Part shown: in pieces, positions 8,440 through 17,181 of the stretch
How positions within the stretch are numbered: position 1 is the first letter of the stretch
How the letters are laid out: each line of letters starts with the position of its first letter
DNA from: Nitrosomonas communis
GTDB taxonomy: Bacteria; Pseudomonadota; Gammaproteobacteria; Burkholderiales; Nitrosomonadaceae
Assembly (NCBI RefSeq): GCF_001007935.1
Contig: NZ_CP011451.1
Coordinates: forward strand, 558,001-622,000
Length of the DNA: 64,000 bases
Reading direction: 5' to 3'
Notes under the pieces: model-generated
What the model was told of the DNA's origin: nothing
What the model saw: the letters and a program-made list of their open reading frames with translations, nothing else
The model's database searches: none
Made by a program: the position numbers and the translations under genes

Positions 8440-8678
8440 ATAGATATCTGCCGTCTATAAACAGGCAGCGTCAAGCAAAAATCTATTTGTACGGTATCGC
8501 ACATACTAAAGCCGTTTATTGCTGTAAAGTTATATCGTACTGTGATTCACAGACAAGATTAAATCGAGTTTTTATAACATTAAGTATTTACATAAGAAGT
8601 ATATAGTTTACTACTCTATTCTACTGCCTGTGAAACCTTAATTTAATAGACAGCTTGCATTTATAAAAGGAGGCTCAA
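8440..8678 (+). promoter_or_regulatory. conserved upstream region of the small membrane peptide (copy 2)
   Basis: Second copy of the element at 5085-5311, with the same ordered blocks including ctatttgtacggtatcgcac and the CTGTGATTCACAG palindrome, leading to AAAGGAGG before the ATG at 8679. Confidence 0.5.
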
Positions 8679-8756
8679 ATGGGAAAATATTTTATAGCCT
8701 GGTTACTTGGAGTGCCTACATTTGTGTTAGTCATCATTTATCTGATCTACAACTAA
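8679..8756 (+). CDS. 25-residue single-span membrane peptide (paralogue)
   Basis: Reads MGKYFIAWLLGVP, TFVLVIIYLIYN, stop. Seventeen of the first 23 positions or so are identical to the peptide at 5312, and AAAGGAGG lies 5-6 bases ahead of the ATG. Followed at 8941 by another YqjD-like gene, repeating the gene order at 5312-5665. Function unknown; probably an inner-membrane stress peptide. Confidence 0.65.
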   Translation: MGKYFIAWLLGVPTFVLVIIYLIYN

Positions 8757-8940
8757 TAAGTAGGAAATATTCAGAAAGAGCTTAGTGGATTACAGGCAAT
8801 GTTTTATTTTAACGCATTACAAATTGCATGGAACCTTCTGTCAAGAACGCATTATTTGTTCAAGGAGGTGAAATAATCTATTTAGCTTATAAACTAATTA
8901 ATCAGTTAACAAAACTTTTAATTCAAGTGGAGAATAAATC

Positions 8941-9189
8941 ATGGCAATGACAGATGATTTTAGAAAAGAAATGGATCAGTTAAAAAAAGAATTTAGCGAC
9001 CTTGGTTCATTGGTATCTTCAGTAAAGGATATTGCAAGCAAACAAAGCGGAAGGGTTGTCGATCTGGCTGAAGATACCGGAGAAAGTGTGGAAAAATACA
9101 TTAAGGAGCGCCCGCTTACTAGTGCTCTTGTCATTTTCGGCAGTGGTGTGCTTGCCGGAGTGCTACTGAGCAATAGCAATAAACGCTAA
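8941..9189 (+). CDS. short YqjD/ElaB-like (DUF883) protein
   Basis: 82 residues: a charged N-terminal helix (FRKEMDQLKKEFSDL), the SVKDIASKQSGRVVDLAED segment and the tail YIKERPLTS with one transmembrane helix (LVIFGSGVLAGVLLS) and NSNKR. It matches the C-terminal half of the 5665 protein and the tail of the 6036 fusion, lacking the longer polar start of the former. The upstream sequence taatcagttaacaaaacttt is the same leader type as at 5484-5674, with GTGGAGAA before the ATG. Tail-anchored to the inner membrane by analogy. Confidence 0.8.
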   Translation: MAMTDDFRKEMDQLKKEFSDLGSLVSSVKDIASKQSGRVVDLAEDTGESVEKYIKERPLTSALVIFGSGVLAGVLLSNSNKR

Positions 9190-9204
9190 ACAATTAGCAA
9201 GGCA

Positions 9205-9640
9205 AATGTTACAGAATTGCTTGGAGATATTATCGCTGCGCGATATGCAAGATTAGGCTAGGCTCAACTATCAAGCTAGCATGAATTATATTCTTGCTGG
9301 GATTGGCTGTGATGGCGGTGAAAGTTATCATGATTTTCCTCTGCTTGTTGGTTTGTGTTTGTCGTTGGCAGAGACAATGAAACCGTGGAAAGCAGGAATC
9401 ATTATAGGAGATGAGTAAGTAGTATGCTTTACCACAATCTTAATCGTGATTATTGCCAAGGAAGACCGCATTGTATCATCTAATGGTAATCCTTCTCCGA
9501 GCAATTTAATTATCATTCCACCGCTCAGTTTGGACCAAAAATCGGCAATACTATTGCTTAATCTTGCTCAATCCAATGCTCAAAAGGAAGCAGTATTGTA
9601 TTGATAGCATTAATCGGTGAAATAATACTCGATGCCGAGC
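9205..9640 (+). pseudogene. decayed YqjE-like copy
   Basis: DNA parallels the gene at 6576-7040 over its length (gcttggagatat, ggctgtgatggcggt, gcagagacaatgaaaccgtgg, tctccgagcaattta, gcattaatcggtg) but carries several frameshifts and stops, so no product is expected. It follows the 8941 gene just as the intact copy follows its YqjD-like neighbour, showing that the whole block was duplicated and one arm decayed. Confidence 0.75.
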
Positions 9641-9711
9641 CGCAGACAGTATAAATATGTGGCACGAAGAAGCCAACAAAGCAGTTTTGGTTTAATTTAG
9701 AAACAAAAAAG
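9632..9711. repeat. repeat A, left end missing
   Basis: From gccgagccgcagacagtata to ggtttaatttagaaaca; fused to the end of the decayed YqjE copy at 9632, the outer left end being absent. Confidence 0.55.
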
Positions 9712-10190
9712 CATTCAACAGCATCGCCGGCAAAATTCACTGATCAAATAAAAACAAAAAAGGCCGCGTATCAGTAATTGATAGACAGCCTATTTTTAGA
9801 AGACCGGAATTCTGGAACTTAAATATTTTTTCTAATTGAAATTTATTTAATCGATAATTTATTTTCCATTCAATTATTAGATAAACTAACTTCTTGTCTA
9901 GTGCATGAAGTGCCATTTTCCGGTGCATAGCCGTTTTTTTTATATTCTCTTTGATATAGTTTTCATACTGGCGAATATTAGCTTCAGTATGTGACTGAAC
10001 ATCTTGTCCTCGTCGCCCATAATAATAAACGATGTTTTTCATATTCTTGCAATAACTCTTTCTGTGCCCGCAGTTTTGCTTTCATCTCATTGGCCGCATC
10101 TTCGTAATATTTAGCGATAGCATGATGTGGTTCCCTGTAACTGGACAACCTGAAAGAAAGTTCAGCTCTGATATGTATAGTTAAACAGGT

Positions 10191-11018
10191 TCAGGCAACC
10201 CGATCAATTCTTGGATCACTATAGTAGATTTCATCAGGCGTAAGACGGTCAAGGCTTTGATGAAATCGTTCTTGATTGTACCATTCAAACCATGTGGATA
10301 AATTCTGCTTTATCTCCTTCAGATTATTGAATTCTCTGGTATATAAAAGCTCATACTTAACTGTCCGCCAAAGTCGTTCAACAAAAATGTTGTCATAGTA
10401 GCACCCCTTGCCATCCATGCTGATCTGAATATGATGATCTTTTAGTATGGAGGTAAATGCTTCGCTGGTAAACTGTACGCCCTGGTCGGTATTCATGATC
10501 TGTGGACAGCCATAATCCTGGATGGCTGCCTCCAGCGCCTGAGTACAAAAGTCAGTATCCAAGGTATTGGACAAGCGCCAGCTCAACACCTTACGCGAAT
10601 GCCAGTCGATGATGGCAACCAGATAGCCAAAGCCTTTCTCCATGGGGACATAGGTTATGTCGGCAGCCCAAACCTGATTGGGTTTATTAATGACAAGTTC
10701 TCTAAGCAGATAAGGATAGACCTTATGCTGTTTGCTTGAGATGCTGGTCCTGGGTTTTGGAGCTATGCTGACAATACCGAGTGTCTTCATTAAGGAAGAG
10801 GCTTTCTTGCGCCCTAACATGATTCCCTGGCGCTGAAACCAGGTAGCATAACTGCGTGAGCCATATTGTGGCGTCTTTAAGTACTGTTCATCCATCATGC
10901 GCAGCAGAACCAGATCAGCATTACTGATTGGTTGCGGTTGATAATAATAAGTTGAGCGCGCCAGATCCAGCAGCTGACATTGACGAGTTTGACTAAGTTT
11001 GCCATGGGGCTCAATCAT
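10191..11018 (-). CDS. IS3 transposase OrfB (DDE integrase)
   Basis: 275 residues from the first internal ATG; the natural product is probably the OrfA-OrfB fusion made by -1 frameshift. An HTH_21-like start (HGKLSQTRQCQLLDLARSTY) precedes the rve core with the DDE residues in WAADITYVP, MNTDQGVQF and the E of DNIFVERLWRTVKYE. The terminal WYNQERFHQSLDRLTPDE is standard. No internal stops, so the element may still be active. Confidence 0.92.
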   Translation of the reverse strand: MIEPHGKLSQTRQCQLLDLARSTYYYQPQPISNADLVLLRMMDEQYLKTPQYGSRSYATWFQRQGIMLGRKKASSLMKTLGIVSIAPKPRTSISSKQHKVYPYLLRELVINKPNQVWAADITYVPMEKGFGYLVAIIDWHSRKVLSWRLSNTLDTDFCTQALEAAIQDYGCPQIMNTDQGVQFTSEAFTSILKDHHIQISMDGKGCYYDNIFVERLWRTVKYELLYTREFNNLKEIKQNLSTWFEWYNQERFHQSLDRLTPDEIYYSDPRIDRVA

Positions 11019-11038
11019 CTCTTTGCGTTCTACAAGAC

Positions 11039-11320
11039 TTAATGATTGAGCTTTCTTGCTAAAAAATCGCGTTCTACCGCCAATTGACCAATAACCCGGT
11101 GCAGGTCATCTGTTGTAGGCTGCTCCTTATTGGCGGCAGTATTATTTTTACAAAACAGCTCGGCAGCTTGCTCAATGAGTTGCCGTTTCCAGCTATTGAT
11201 CTGCGTGGGATGTACATTATAACGCGCTGCTAATTGGGGGACAGTTTCATCACCACGTATCGCTGCCAGCGCTAGTTTTGCTTTGAATTCGCTCGAATAT
11301 TGTATGCGCTTTTTACTCAT
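11039..11320 (-). CDS. IS3 transposase OrfA (helix-turn-helix)
   Basis: 93 residues with the typical IS3 OrfA layout: RIQYSSEFKAKLALAAIRGD, the HTH VPQLAARYNVHPTQINSWKR and a C-terminal leucine-zipper-like segment ending AVERDFLARKLNH. Near the end the messenger contains T TTT TTA (complement of 11060-11066), a classic -1 slippage heptamer that would join OrfA to OrfB as the active transposase. Confidence 0.9.
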   Translation of the reverse strand: MSKKRIQYSSEFKAKLALAAIRGDETVPQLAARYNVHPTQINSWKRQLIEQAAELFCKNNTAANKEQPTTDDLHRVIGQLAVERDFLARKLNH

Positions 11321-11649
11321 TGTTATTAAGCTCCTTTTTAATTCTGCCAGAGCTTAACAACCTGTACAGTTTTTGGGTACCACTTCAGCATTATGATGAT
11401 TAGCGTCAAAGTATCCACACCCATACGAAGAATTTCATCGCTGTGATTACTTGCTATCGGGCTCATTTGAGCACAGCCTGATAAAAACCCAACTAAATCC
11501 CAATATGCACGAAGGCAAGTGGCAATTCCTCAATAATTCTTTATAATTCTGTTACCTCGACTGAATAAAGAAAAGAAATTGCCAGTGACAAAGTGTCCCA
11601 GGAATCATTTAGTTTTCCAGATGTTAAAAAGCGTACTGTTGAAGTAAAT

Positions 11650-11692
11650 AAATAAGGTAATCCCCCGGCATAGCCGGGGGATTACCTTATTT
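11650..11692 (+). terminator. long perfect hairpin
   Basis: A perfect 20-bp stem (AAATAAGGTAATCCCCCGGC and its complement) around a 3-base loop, ending ATTTGTTG. It follows a short coding-like tail on the plus strand ending FSFPDVKKRTVEVNK and stop just before it, so it probably terminated a gene now lost. Could also act bidirectionally. Confidence 0.7.
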
Positions 11693-12226
11693 GTTGTTTC
11701 TTACAATGATATATCAAAATGATAGCGATGCTTATGCTATAACTTTGCTATGAGTTTAATTAAAGAAGTAGATAACAGATGAAAAAGCGTGTAGTTGAAT
11801 AACTTGGCAGAGTTATTGTCACAAGAATCGACACGGAATTTTTCTAAATAACTCTTTTTTATTACATGATACTGCTTGCACAGTGTGCGTAATACACAAC
11901 CCACAACGCTACAATGTTTTTTTATAAACTTGCACATCAGTAAAATAATTTTTAACTTAAAATTTGTTTTGTCGCTGTAGATAATTCTTAAATAGAACTA
12001 GCTGGATGCAAATAATATAGTGATGATAAAAAACCCTATATAAAAAAGAGCAGCAATAAAATTATGGCTGCGATAGGAAAGAAAATTGATATTAAATAGC
12101 TGGGCGAATCAAAAGCACATAACTACTCTGCTGTTTTATCTTTTTTAGAGCTACTGTAGGATCAACAAATACATGCTAACTATGCGGACGAACTAAAAAA
12201 GCTCTCTTTGAGAATTTCAAACTAAA
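11693..12226. other. gene-free AT-rich stretch
   Basis: No frame with recognisable coding character on either strand. Sequence is AT-rich with short runs resembling eroded coding DNA; nothing assignable. Confidence 0.5.
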
Positions 12227-12405
12227 GGGCGCCTCTAAAAATTCAGAGTTCGAAACAAGACAAAGTGAGAACAAAAATATTGACGCAACATATCACTGAT
12301 AGGTAAGTAAACATTTTTGTAAATAACGAAGTATTGTGACGAAACGGGGTAAACAGGCAACCGCGAAGCGGATGCTCGTAAATATAAATTTTTAGAGAAA
12401 CCCTA
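12227..12405. repeat. repeat D copy, with both ends
   Basis: Starts aagggcgcctctaaaaatt and ends aatttttagagaaaccct, giving inverted ends. The inside contains aacatttttgtaaataacga, tattgtgacgaaacggggta and gcgaagcggatgctcg, shared with 23150-23344, and in part with 49386-49457 and 2803-2938. About 180 bp and without a coding frame, so it looks like a miniature element. Confidence 0.65.
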
Positions 12406-12451
12406 AAGATATTTCCAGATATCCAACTTATCATTGAGAAAAGAGGACACA

Positions 12452-12937
12452 ATGGAAGCACAAACAATTTATTCAATTTCAGTAAAGAAAAATGATGGCA
12501 GTGATATGGTTCTTGATAAGTATCGAGGAAAAGTATTACTGATCGTCAATGTCGCCAGTCAATGTGGTTTTACTCCTCAATATGAAGGCTTAGAGGCATT
12601 ATATCGACAGTATAAAGAAAAAGGGTTGGAAATTTTAGGTTTTCCGTGTAATCAATTTGGCCGACAGGAACCTGGTAATGATGAAGAAATTAAAAAATTC
12701 TGTTCACTTAATTATGATGTGACTTTTCCTTTATTTGCCAAGATAGAAGTAAACGGTGAAAGTGCTCACCCCCTTTATCAGTATCTGAAAACCAACCAAA
12801 AAGGCATTTTAGGAACAGAAGCGATTAAGTGGAATTTCACTAAATTTTTAGTTGATCGCAATGGCCAAATCGTTAAACGTTTTGCCCCTCAAACGACGCC
12901 AGCGGAGCTCGAAAAAGAAATTAAATCACTACTATAA
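12452..12937 (+). CDS. glutathione peroxidase family protein
   Basis: From ATG 12452 (ribosome-binding site AAGAGG ahead; an earlier in-frame TTG at 12434 is less likely) the 161-residue protein has the three family signatures: NVASQCGFTPQYEGL with the peroxidatic cysteine, LGFPCNQFGRQEPG, and KWNFTKFLVD with the active-site Trp-Asn. It reduces hydroperoxides; bacterial cysteine-type members often use thioredoxin rather than glutathione. It is next to a methionine sulfoxide reductase gene on the same strand, a small oxidative-damage pair separated by repeat A. Confidence 0.93.
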   Translation: MEAQTIYSISVKKNDGSDMVLDKYRGKVLLIVNVASQCGFTPQYEGLEALYRQYKEKGLEILGFPCNQFGRQEPGNDEEIKKFCSLNYDVTFPLFAKIEVNGESAHPLYQYLKTNQKGILGTEAIKWNFTKFLVDRNGQIVKRFAPQTTPAELEKEIKSLL

Positions 12938-13107
12938 TTGAGTAAGTGCAGGAAAAAATATTCATCTTTTTAAACGGGAACTGAATGTATCGAAAGCTGA
13001 TCTAACTGGCTGATATATGGATGACTGGTCAGAATTTCCTTTATTCCAACTCAATTAGCACGTAAATACTGGAAAATTTGTGGCATTTCTGCTGCTTCAG
13101 ATGAGTT

Positions 13108-13211
13108 ATTCCATTTCTAAATCAAACAATGATGAGAAGGCGAGCATAGACAACATATATAATGCGACTAAGAAAAGCCGACGACGCCAGGTTTGGTTTA
13201 GAAATGAAATT
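13108..13211. repeat. repeat A copy
   Basis: Begins attccatttctaaatcaaac and ends ggtttagaaatgaaatt; sits between the peroxidase gene and the msr gene. Confidence 0.75.
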
Positions 13212-13368
13212 AATCTGCGTTCATCGCATTACAGTGGAGTGACAATAATTGCTTGCAATGAGTAATTCAGTCAATAAACTGGCAGATATGCAAAATCTAT
13301 TTAAACTCGAATTGAGGCAATCCCCAAAATTGCGAAAAATTTATCAAATTAAGCATCAGAGATAAATA

Positions 13369-14709
13369 ATGAAAGTTATTATTGTGGCAACATTAAGTTT
13401 ATTAATGATTATGGCATCATTTACGATGGAGAAAACTGTGATATCGAGCCCTTTAGAATCTCATCCAAATACCGGTTCAAAGACAGATTATATTGTCTTA
13501 GGAATGGGCTGCTTTTGGGGGGCAGAGAAGCGTATGAGCGAGGTTACCGGAGTTGTTGATGTCGAAAGCGGTTACGCAGGCGGTGATTCTTCGGGTGTTG
13601 GCTACCAGCAGATATTGAATCATGAGAAGGCACTACGCGCAGGTAAGGCTACAGGACGAAATCATGCCGAAGTGATCAAGATAACTTTCGATCCAGAGAA
13701 AGTAACGCTGGAAACTGTGTTAGCGAAATTCTGGGAAAACCATAATCCAACGCAGGGTGACCGTCAAGGTAATGATATTGGCAGCAATTACCGAAGTGCC
13801 ATTTATTATCATGACGCAGCCCAGAAAGAACTTGCACTGGCAACACAAAAAATTTATCAGCAAGCATTGAATACCGCCGGCTTCGGTCCGATTACAACCG
13901 AGATCCTGCCACTGAGAAACTATATTACAGCCGAGGAATATCATCAAGACTATTTAAAGAAGAATCCCAATGGATACTGCGGCCTTGGCGGTACGGGAGT
14001 AAAGTATCCTGCATCTGGCCAGAAGGCTGCACAAAATGCCCCTTTAAGTAGTGAAGCAATTACTGATCGCCAAGAGATGCTGGACGGCAAAGATTTAAAC
14101 TTTTCACAGCAATTAGTTATATTTGAAGCTGAAAATTGTGAATTCTGCAAACTGTTTGACAAAGATATTTTAAACCGCTGGCAAGCAGAAATTCCTGTCA
14201 TTACAACAATAAACACTAACCCACCTGCCGGTTGGACACTGGAAAAACCGCTATTTGCCGCGCCCACCATTGTACTGTTCAGGAATGGCAAAGAAGTTAG
14301 CCGATACACGGGATATAATGGAGAACAATCCAATTTCTGGAAATGGCTGGGCTTTCAGTTATTATCGCCGGAACAACAAAAGATTGCCTTTGAGCAAGGC
14401 ACCGAACCACCGTTTACTGCTACCATTTTGGACGAAAAACGTCCCGGGAAATTTGTTGACCCTGTTACTGGTGCTACACTTTTTCTTAGCCAGACGAAGT
14501 TCGATAGCAAAACCGGTTGGCCCAGCTTCTTCGATCCCATCGAGGGATCGGTGACGCTCCATGAGGATAATTCTCATGGCATGAAGCGGATCGAAGTTCG
14601 CAGCGCAAGCTCCGGCATTCACCTTGGCCACGTATTTAACGATGGTCCGCCACCCAGCTTCAAGCGTTATTGTATCAACGGTAATGTTCTGAAGTTCATT
14701 CCAGATTAA
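13369..14709 (+). CDS. msrAB: exported three-domain methionine sulfoxide reductase (MsrA, thioredoxin-like, MsrB)
   Basis: 446 residues. A hydrophobic leader (1-20) suggests export. MsrA covers about 40-215: GMGCFWGAEKRM with the catalytic Cys and the resolving-Cys tail NGYCGLGGTGV. A thioredoxin-like part (about 240-335) has CEFC and the cis-Pro region AAPTIVLFRNGK. MsrB occupies about 340-446: GWPSFFDPI, HLGHVFNDGP and the catalytic Cys in RYCIN. The four zinc cysteines of standard MsrB are absent: the first pair is replaced in FVDPVTG and the second in VRSASSG. PilB of Neisseria is ordered thioredoxin-MsrA-MsrB; here thioredoxin is in the middle. It should repair oxidised methionine in periplasmic proteins. 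Confidence 0.93.
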   Translation: MKVIIVATLSLLMIMASFTMEKTVISSPLESHPNTGSKTDYIVLGMGCFWGAEKRMSEVTGVVDVESGYAGGDSSGVGYQQILNHEKALRAGKATGRNHAEVIKITFDPEKVTLETVLAKFWENHNPTQGDRQGNDIGSNYRSAIYYHDAAQKELALATQKIYQQALNTAGFGPITTEILPLRNYITAEEYHQDYLKKNPNGYCGLGGTGVKYPASGQKAAQNAPLSSEAITDRQEMLDGKDLNFSQQLVIFEAENCEFCKLFDKDILNRWQAEIPVITTINTNPPAGWTLEKPLFAAPTIVLFRNGKEVSRYTGYNGEQSNFWKWLGFQLLSPEQQKIAFEQGTEPPFTATILDEKRPGKFVDPVTGATLFLSQTKFDSKTGWPSFFDPIEGSVTLHEDNSHGMKRIEVRSASSGIHLGHVFNDGPPPSFKRYCINGNVLKFIPD

Positions 14710-14858
14710 TTGAGAAGAATCGCATCTTGCCTGTTTATCCTCGTGAGCCGACATCAATGAGGGAGTATCAGCCTATTCTTGCAAAATCAGTGCCCTTCTG
14801 ATGGCGTATTTTTTTTCTTTTTTTATTTATTGATACCACTAGGTATTTCGCTAAGGAA

Positions 14859-15832
14859 TCAGGATTTAATAACCCCAGAAATTATGCAAGCAGATGGAAT
14901 AGCAACATAATTCCATTTCGGTAAAAACGGGTCAAACTCAATGGTGATATTTTCTTTAAAGCCATCCGCCACTTTGCGCCCAGTTTCAAACACTCTATCA
15001 ATAATTGAGATAAAGACCTTTAGTCCCTGAGAAGTTTTTGCTTTACTCATGACTGCTTTGACCCGCTCGACACTGGTAAAAATAACTCCACTACAAGCTT
15101 TGGTGATATGAGGAAATAATCGATGCTCTATGGGATTATATTTTGACGTGTACGGGGGATAGTGAGCGATACGAATCTCAATAGCCAATTCATCTGCCAA
15201 TTTCTGTAACTCCTCTTTAAAGATAGCGTGGCGTGCATTATTGCTGCCTCCACAGTCGCAGAGCAATAAAATACTCGTCGCCTTTGGATAGTCCAGTTGA
15301 CCATAGTTCAACCACCCATGCCGGATACAGGCGCAAGCGAATTCAGAGGTATCATGGCTCGTGCCTAATACGATATAGCCGCTTTTGCGATGGATGTCAT
15401 ACAGCCCATGAGGCACAATTTTACTGTCTGCCAGGGATGCAAAATCATGATCATTGACCCGCACGACCTCAGTGGTATAGAGCTTTCCGGGGCGATAAAA
15501 ATTACCGATCAATTCTTTTTTTTAACGTCCATACTCATCACCGGATTACCCTGGACCCGGTACTCTTCTTTGAGGCGCTCGATATTTTTGAACTGCTCGT
15601 CCCGATGCGGCAGGTTCTTTTTCCCGGCTTCAACCTTGAAGGCTTGACGGCGGCGAAAATGATGTTTGTCGAGCAATTGATCAACAACGGTCACACTCAC
15701 GCTAAATCCGCACTGTTTTAGCTTCTCAGCCATTTCGCTGCGGCTCAAATTTGACCACTTTACGGATTCATCCATTGGTGAACCGGCAGTATGATTTTTT
15801 AACATCTCTTTCAAGAAACAAATGTAACACAA
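14859..15832 (-). pseudogene. ISAzo13-type transposase, middle and catalytic pieces
   Basis: The middle piece (to 15509) carries TAGSPMDESVKWSNLSRSEM and ends at SMDVKKKN and stop. The catalytic piece (from 15512) continues with IGNFYRPGKLYTTEVVRVND, VLGTSHDTSEFA, LLCDCGGSNNARH and HYPPYTSKYNPIEHRLFPH, the DDE-type core of the family. The junction messenger GTT AAA AAA AAG AAT contains A AAA AAG; a -1 slip gives VKKK-ELIGNF in register, so this frame change may be programmed rather than a mutation. The whole gene is dead because of the IS110 insertion. Confidence 0.85.
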
Positions 15833-15849
15833 TGATTTTACATCAAATA

Positions 15850-17181
15850 TTAAGTAGCCTCAGGAACAGGGGTAAGATTAAACCCCAGCTTCCGAGCGCG
15901 AACAGTCAGATGATGCAACACGCGTTGACGATATCGCTCCTCATAGTACTCCTGCCCTTTATCGACGTACTCGGTTCCTTTCGTTAGCATCGTGTAGATC
16001 AAGCGCGCCAGTTTGTGTGCTGTCGCTGTGATTGCCTTTGCCTTGTCGAGTCTGCCACATAATCTTCTGTAATAGGCACCCAGTGCAGACTGGCTGGATT
16101 TCAATGAAACTGCCGCCATGCGCAGTGCCTGAGCCGCACGGTTCGCTGTGCGCTTGCTTGCCCCCGATAGCACTTTTCCGCCCGATATCTTTGTTCCAGG
16201 ACACAACCCAAGCCACGAGGCAAACTGCTTCGCACTCTTGAACCTGCTCATGTCAGCGCCCACTTCACTCAGGACTTTCATCGCAATCGTCACTTCGATG
16301 CCGTCAATTCGCGTCAAATCAACCCCACACATGCCAATCAGATGGGCACGCAAATCAAATTTGGGAGCGTTCTTGACATTGGAGCGGCGCTTCTTCTGGC
16401 AGATCTCTACCTTGTGCACCTGAAGTGCCGCCAGCATGGTTTCAAGCTGCCGGTCACATTCGGTGAGTCGTTCGCTGTAGGCGTCATAGAGTGACATCGC
16501 TTGCTTGAGTGCAAACAGGTGTTCTTCCCGCCAATTCCCGACTAACGATTTCTCAATCTCGTCTTTGCCAGCCCGGATGCGATTGCTCTTGAGATTCGCC
16601 AGGATGTGCCCATCTCTCTCACCAGTAATGATGGCACGAACGATCTTTTGACCGGTTTCGCCCACAATATCCGAAATCACGTTCGCCAATTGTATGTTCA
16701 TTTGCGCCAGAGCCTTTTGCATATGTTGCACATGTCGCGCCTGATAACGGATCAGCATATCGCGTTGACGAGATATGGCTCGTAGTGCACATATCTCATC
16801 TTTCGGACGGAATGCGCCAGACAACAACCCAAAGCTCATCAGTTGCTGTAACCATTGGCAGTCCAGTACATCCGACTTCCGGCCAGAAACATTTCTAACG
16901 TGCCGCGCATTTACTAGATACACAGTCAGCCCGCGCGACTCCAAAAGTTCATACAGTGGAATCCAGTATACCCCCGTCGATTCCATTGCCACAGTGTCAA
17001 TTTCACAGGCCTCTAACCAGTCCGCTAAACCATTCAGGTCTGCGGTGAAACTCTTGAATTCCCTTACCGGCTTGTTATCTCGATCCGGCGGTACCGCCAC
17101 AAAATGGCTCGCAGAGCCAATATCAATCCCCGCTGCATTCGGATGGATTAACTCCAATTTACTTCGCTTGAACTTTGCCAT
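15850..17181 (-). CDS. IS110-family transposase (DEDD)
   Basis: 443 residues from ATG 17181, chosen because GGAGGATGTC precedes it and because the protein then begins MAKFKRSKLELIHPNAAGID like its relatives. The N-terminal RuvC-like DEDD domain shows AAGIDIGSASH, MESTGVYWIPLYE and GRKSDVLDCQWLQQL. A coiled-coil middle follows, then the C-terminal transposase_20 domain (GVDLTRIDGIEV, FASWLGLCPGTKISGGK, RTANRAAQALRMAA) with the conserved serine region SGASKRTANR. It is complete and perhaps active; RNA-guided recombination is known for this family. Confidence 0.92.
   Translation of the reverse strand: MAKFKRSKLELIHPNAAGIDIGSASHFVAVPPDRDNKPVREFKSFTADLNGLADWLEACEIDTVAMESTGVYWIPLYELLESRGLTVYLVNARHVRNVSGRKSDVLDCQWLQQLMSFGLLSGAFRPKDEICALRAISRQRDMLIRYQARHVQHMQKALAQMNIQLANVISDIVGETGQKIVRAIITGERDGHILANLKSNRIRAGKDEIEKSLVGNWREEHLFALKQAMSLYDAYSERLTECDRQLETMLAALQVHKVEICQKKRRSNVKNAPKFDLRAHLIGMCGVDLTRIDGIEVTIAMKVLSEVGADMSRFKSAKQFASWLGLCPGTKISGGKVLSGASKRTANRAAQALRMAAVSLKSSQSALGAYYRRLCGRLDKAKAITATAHKLARLIYTMLTKGTEYVDKGQEYYEERYRQRVLHHLTVRARKLGFNLTPVPEAT

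Larger units (their letters stand above)
10123..11387 (-). mobile_element. IS3-family insertion sequence, apparently complete
   Basis: 1265 bp. Ends read TGATGTGGTTCCC on the left and, in complement, TGAAGTGGTACCC on the right, imperfect inverted repeats starting with TG as usual for IS3. The trinucleotide GCA is duplicated outside both ends (10120-10122 and 11388-11390). It carries overlapping orfA and orfB on the minus strand with a frameshift signal between them. The flanking lipoprotein gene is disrupted. Confidence 0.92.
9885..11495 (-). pseudogene. lipoprotein gene interrupted by IS3 element
   Basis: On the minus strand right of the IS, one frame reads FLSGCAQMSPIAS, a lipobox with the modifiable cysteine. 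Left of the IS the reading continues as NAIAKYYEDAANEMKAKL, QKELLQEYEKH and, after a frameshift, GRRGQDVQSHTEANIRQYEN and AMHRKMALHAL. Joining the flanks after removal of one 3-bp target copy restores a continuous coding pattern, apart from small frame changes (one near GVDT and one after YEKH). The protein was probably a small helical, surface or periplasmic lipoprotein. The start codon is not clear. An open frame at 9737-10042 is its C-terminal remnant, not an independent gene. Confidence 0.7.

Noticed and set aside
14362..14757. Minus-strand frame of 131 codons within the msr gene
   Set aside because: It is an antisense shadow of the strongly conserved MsrB region.
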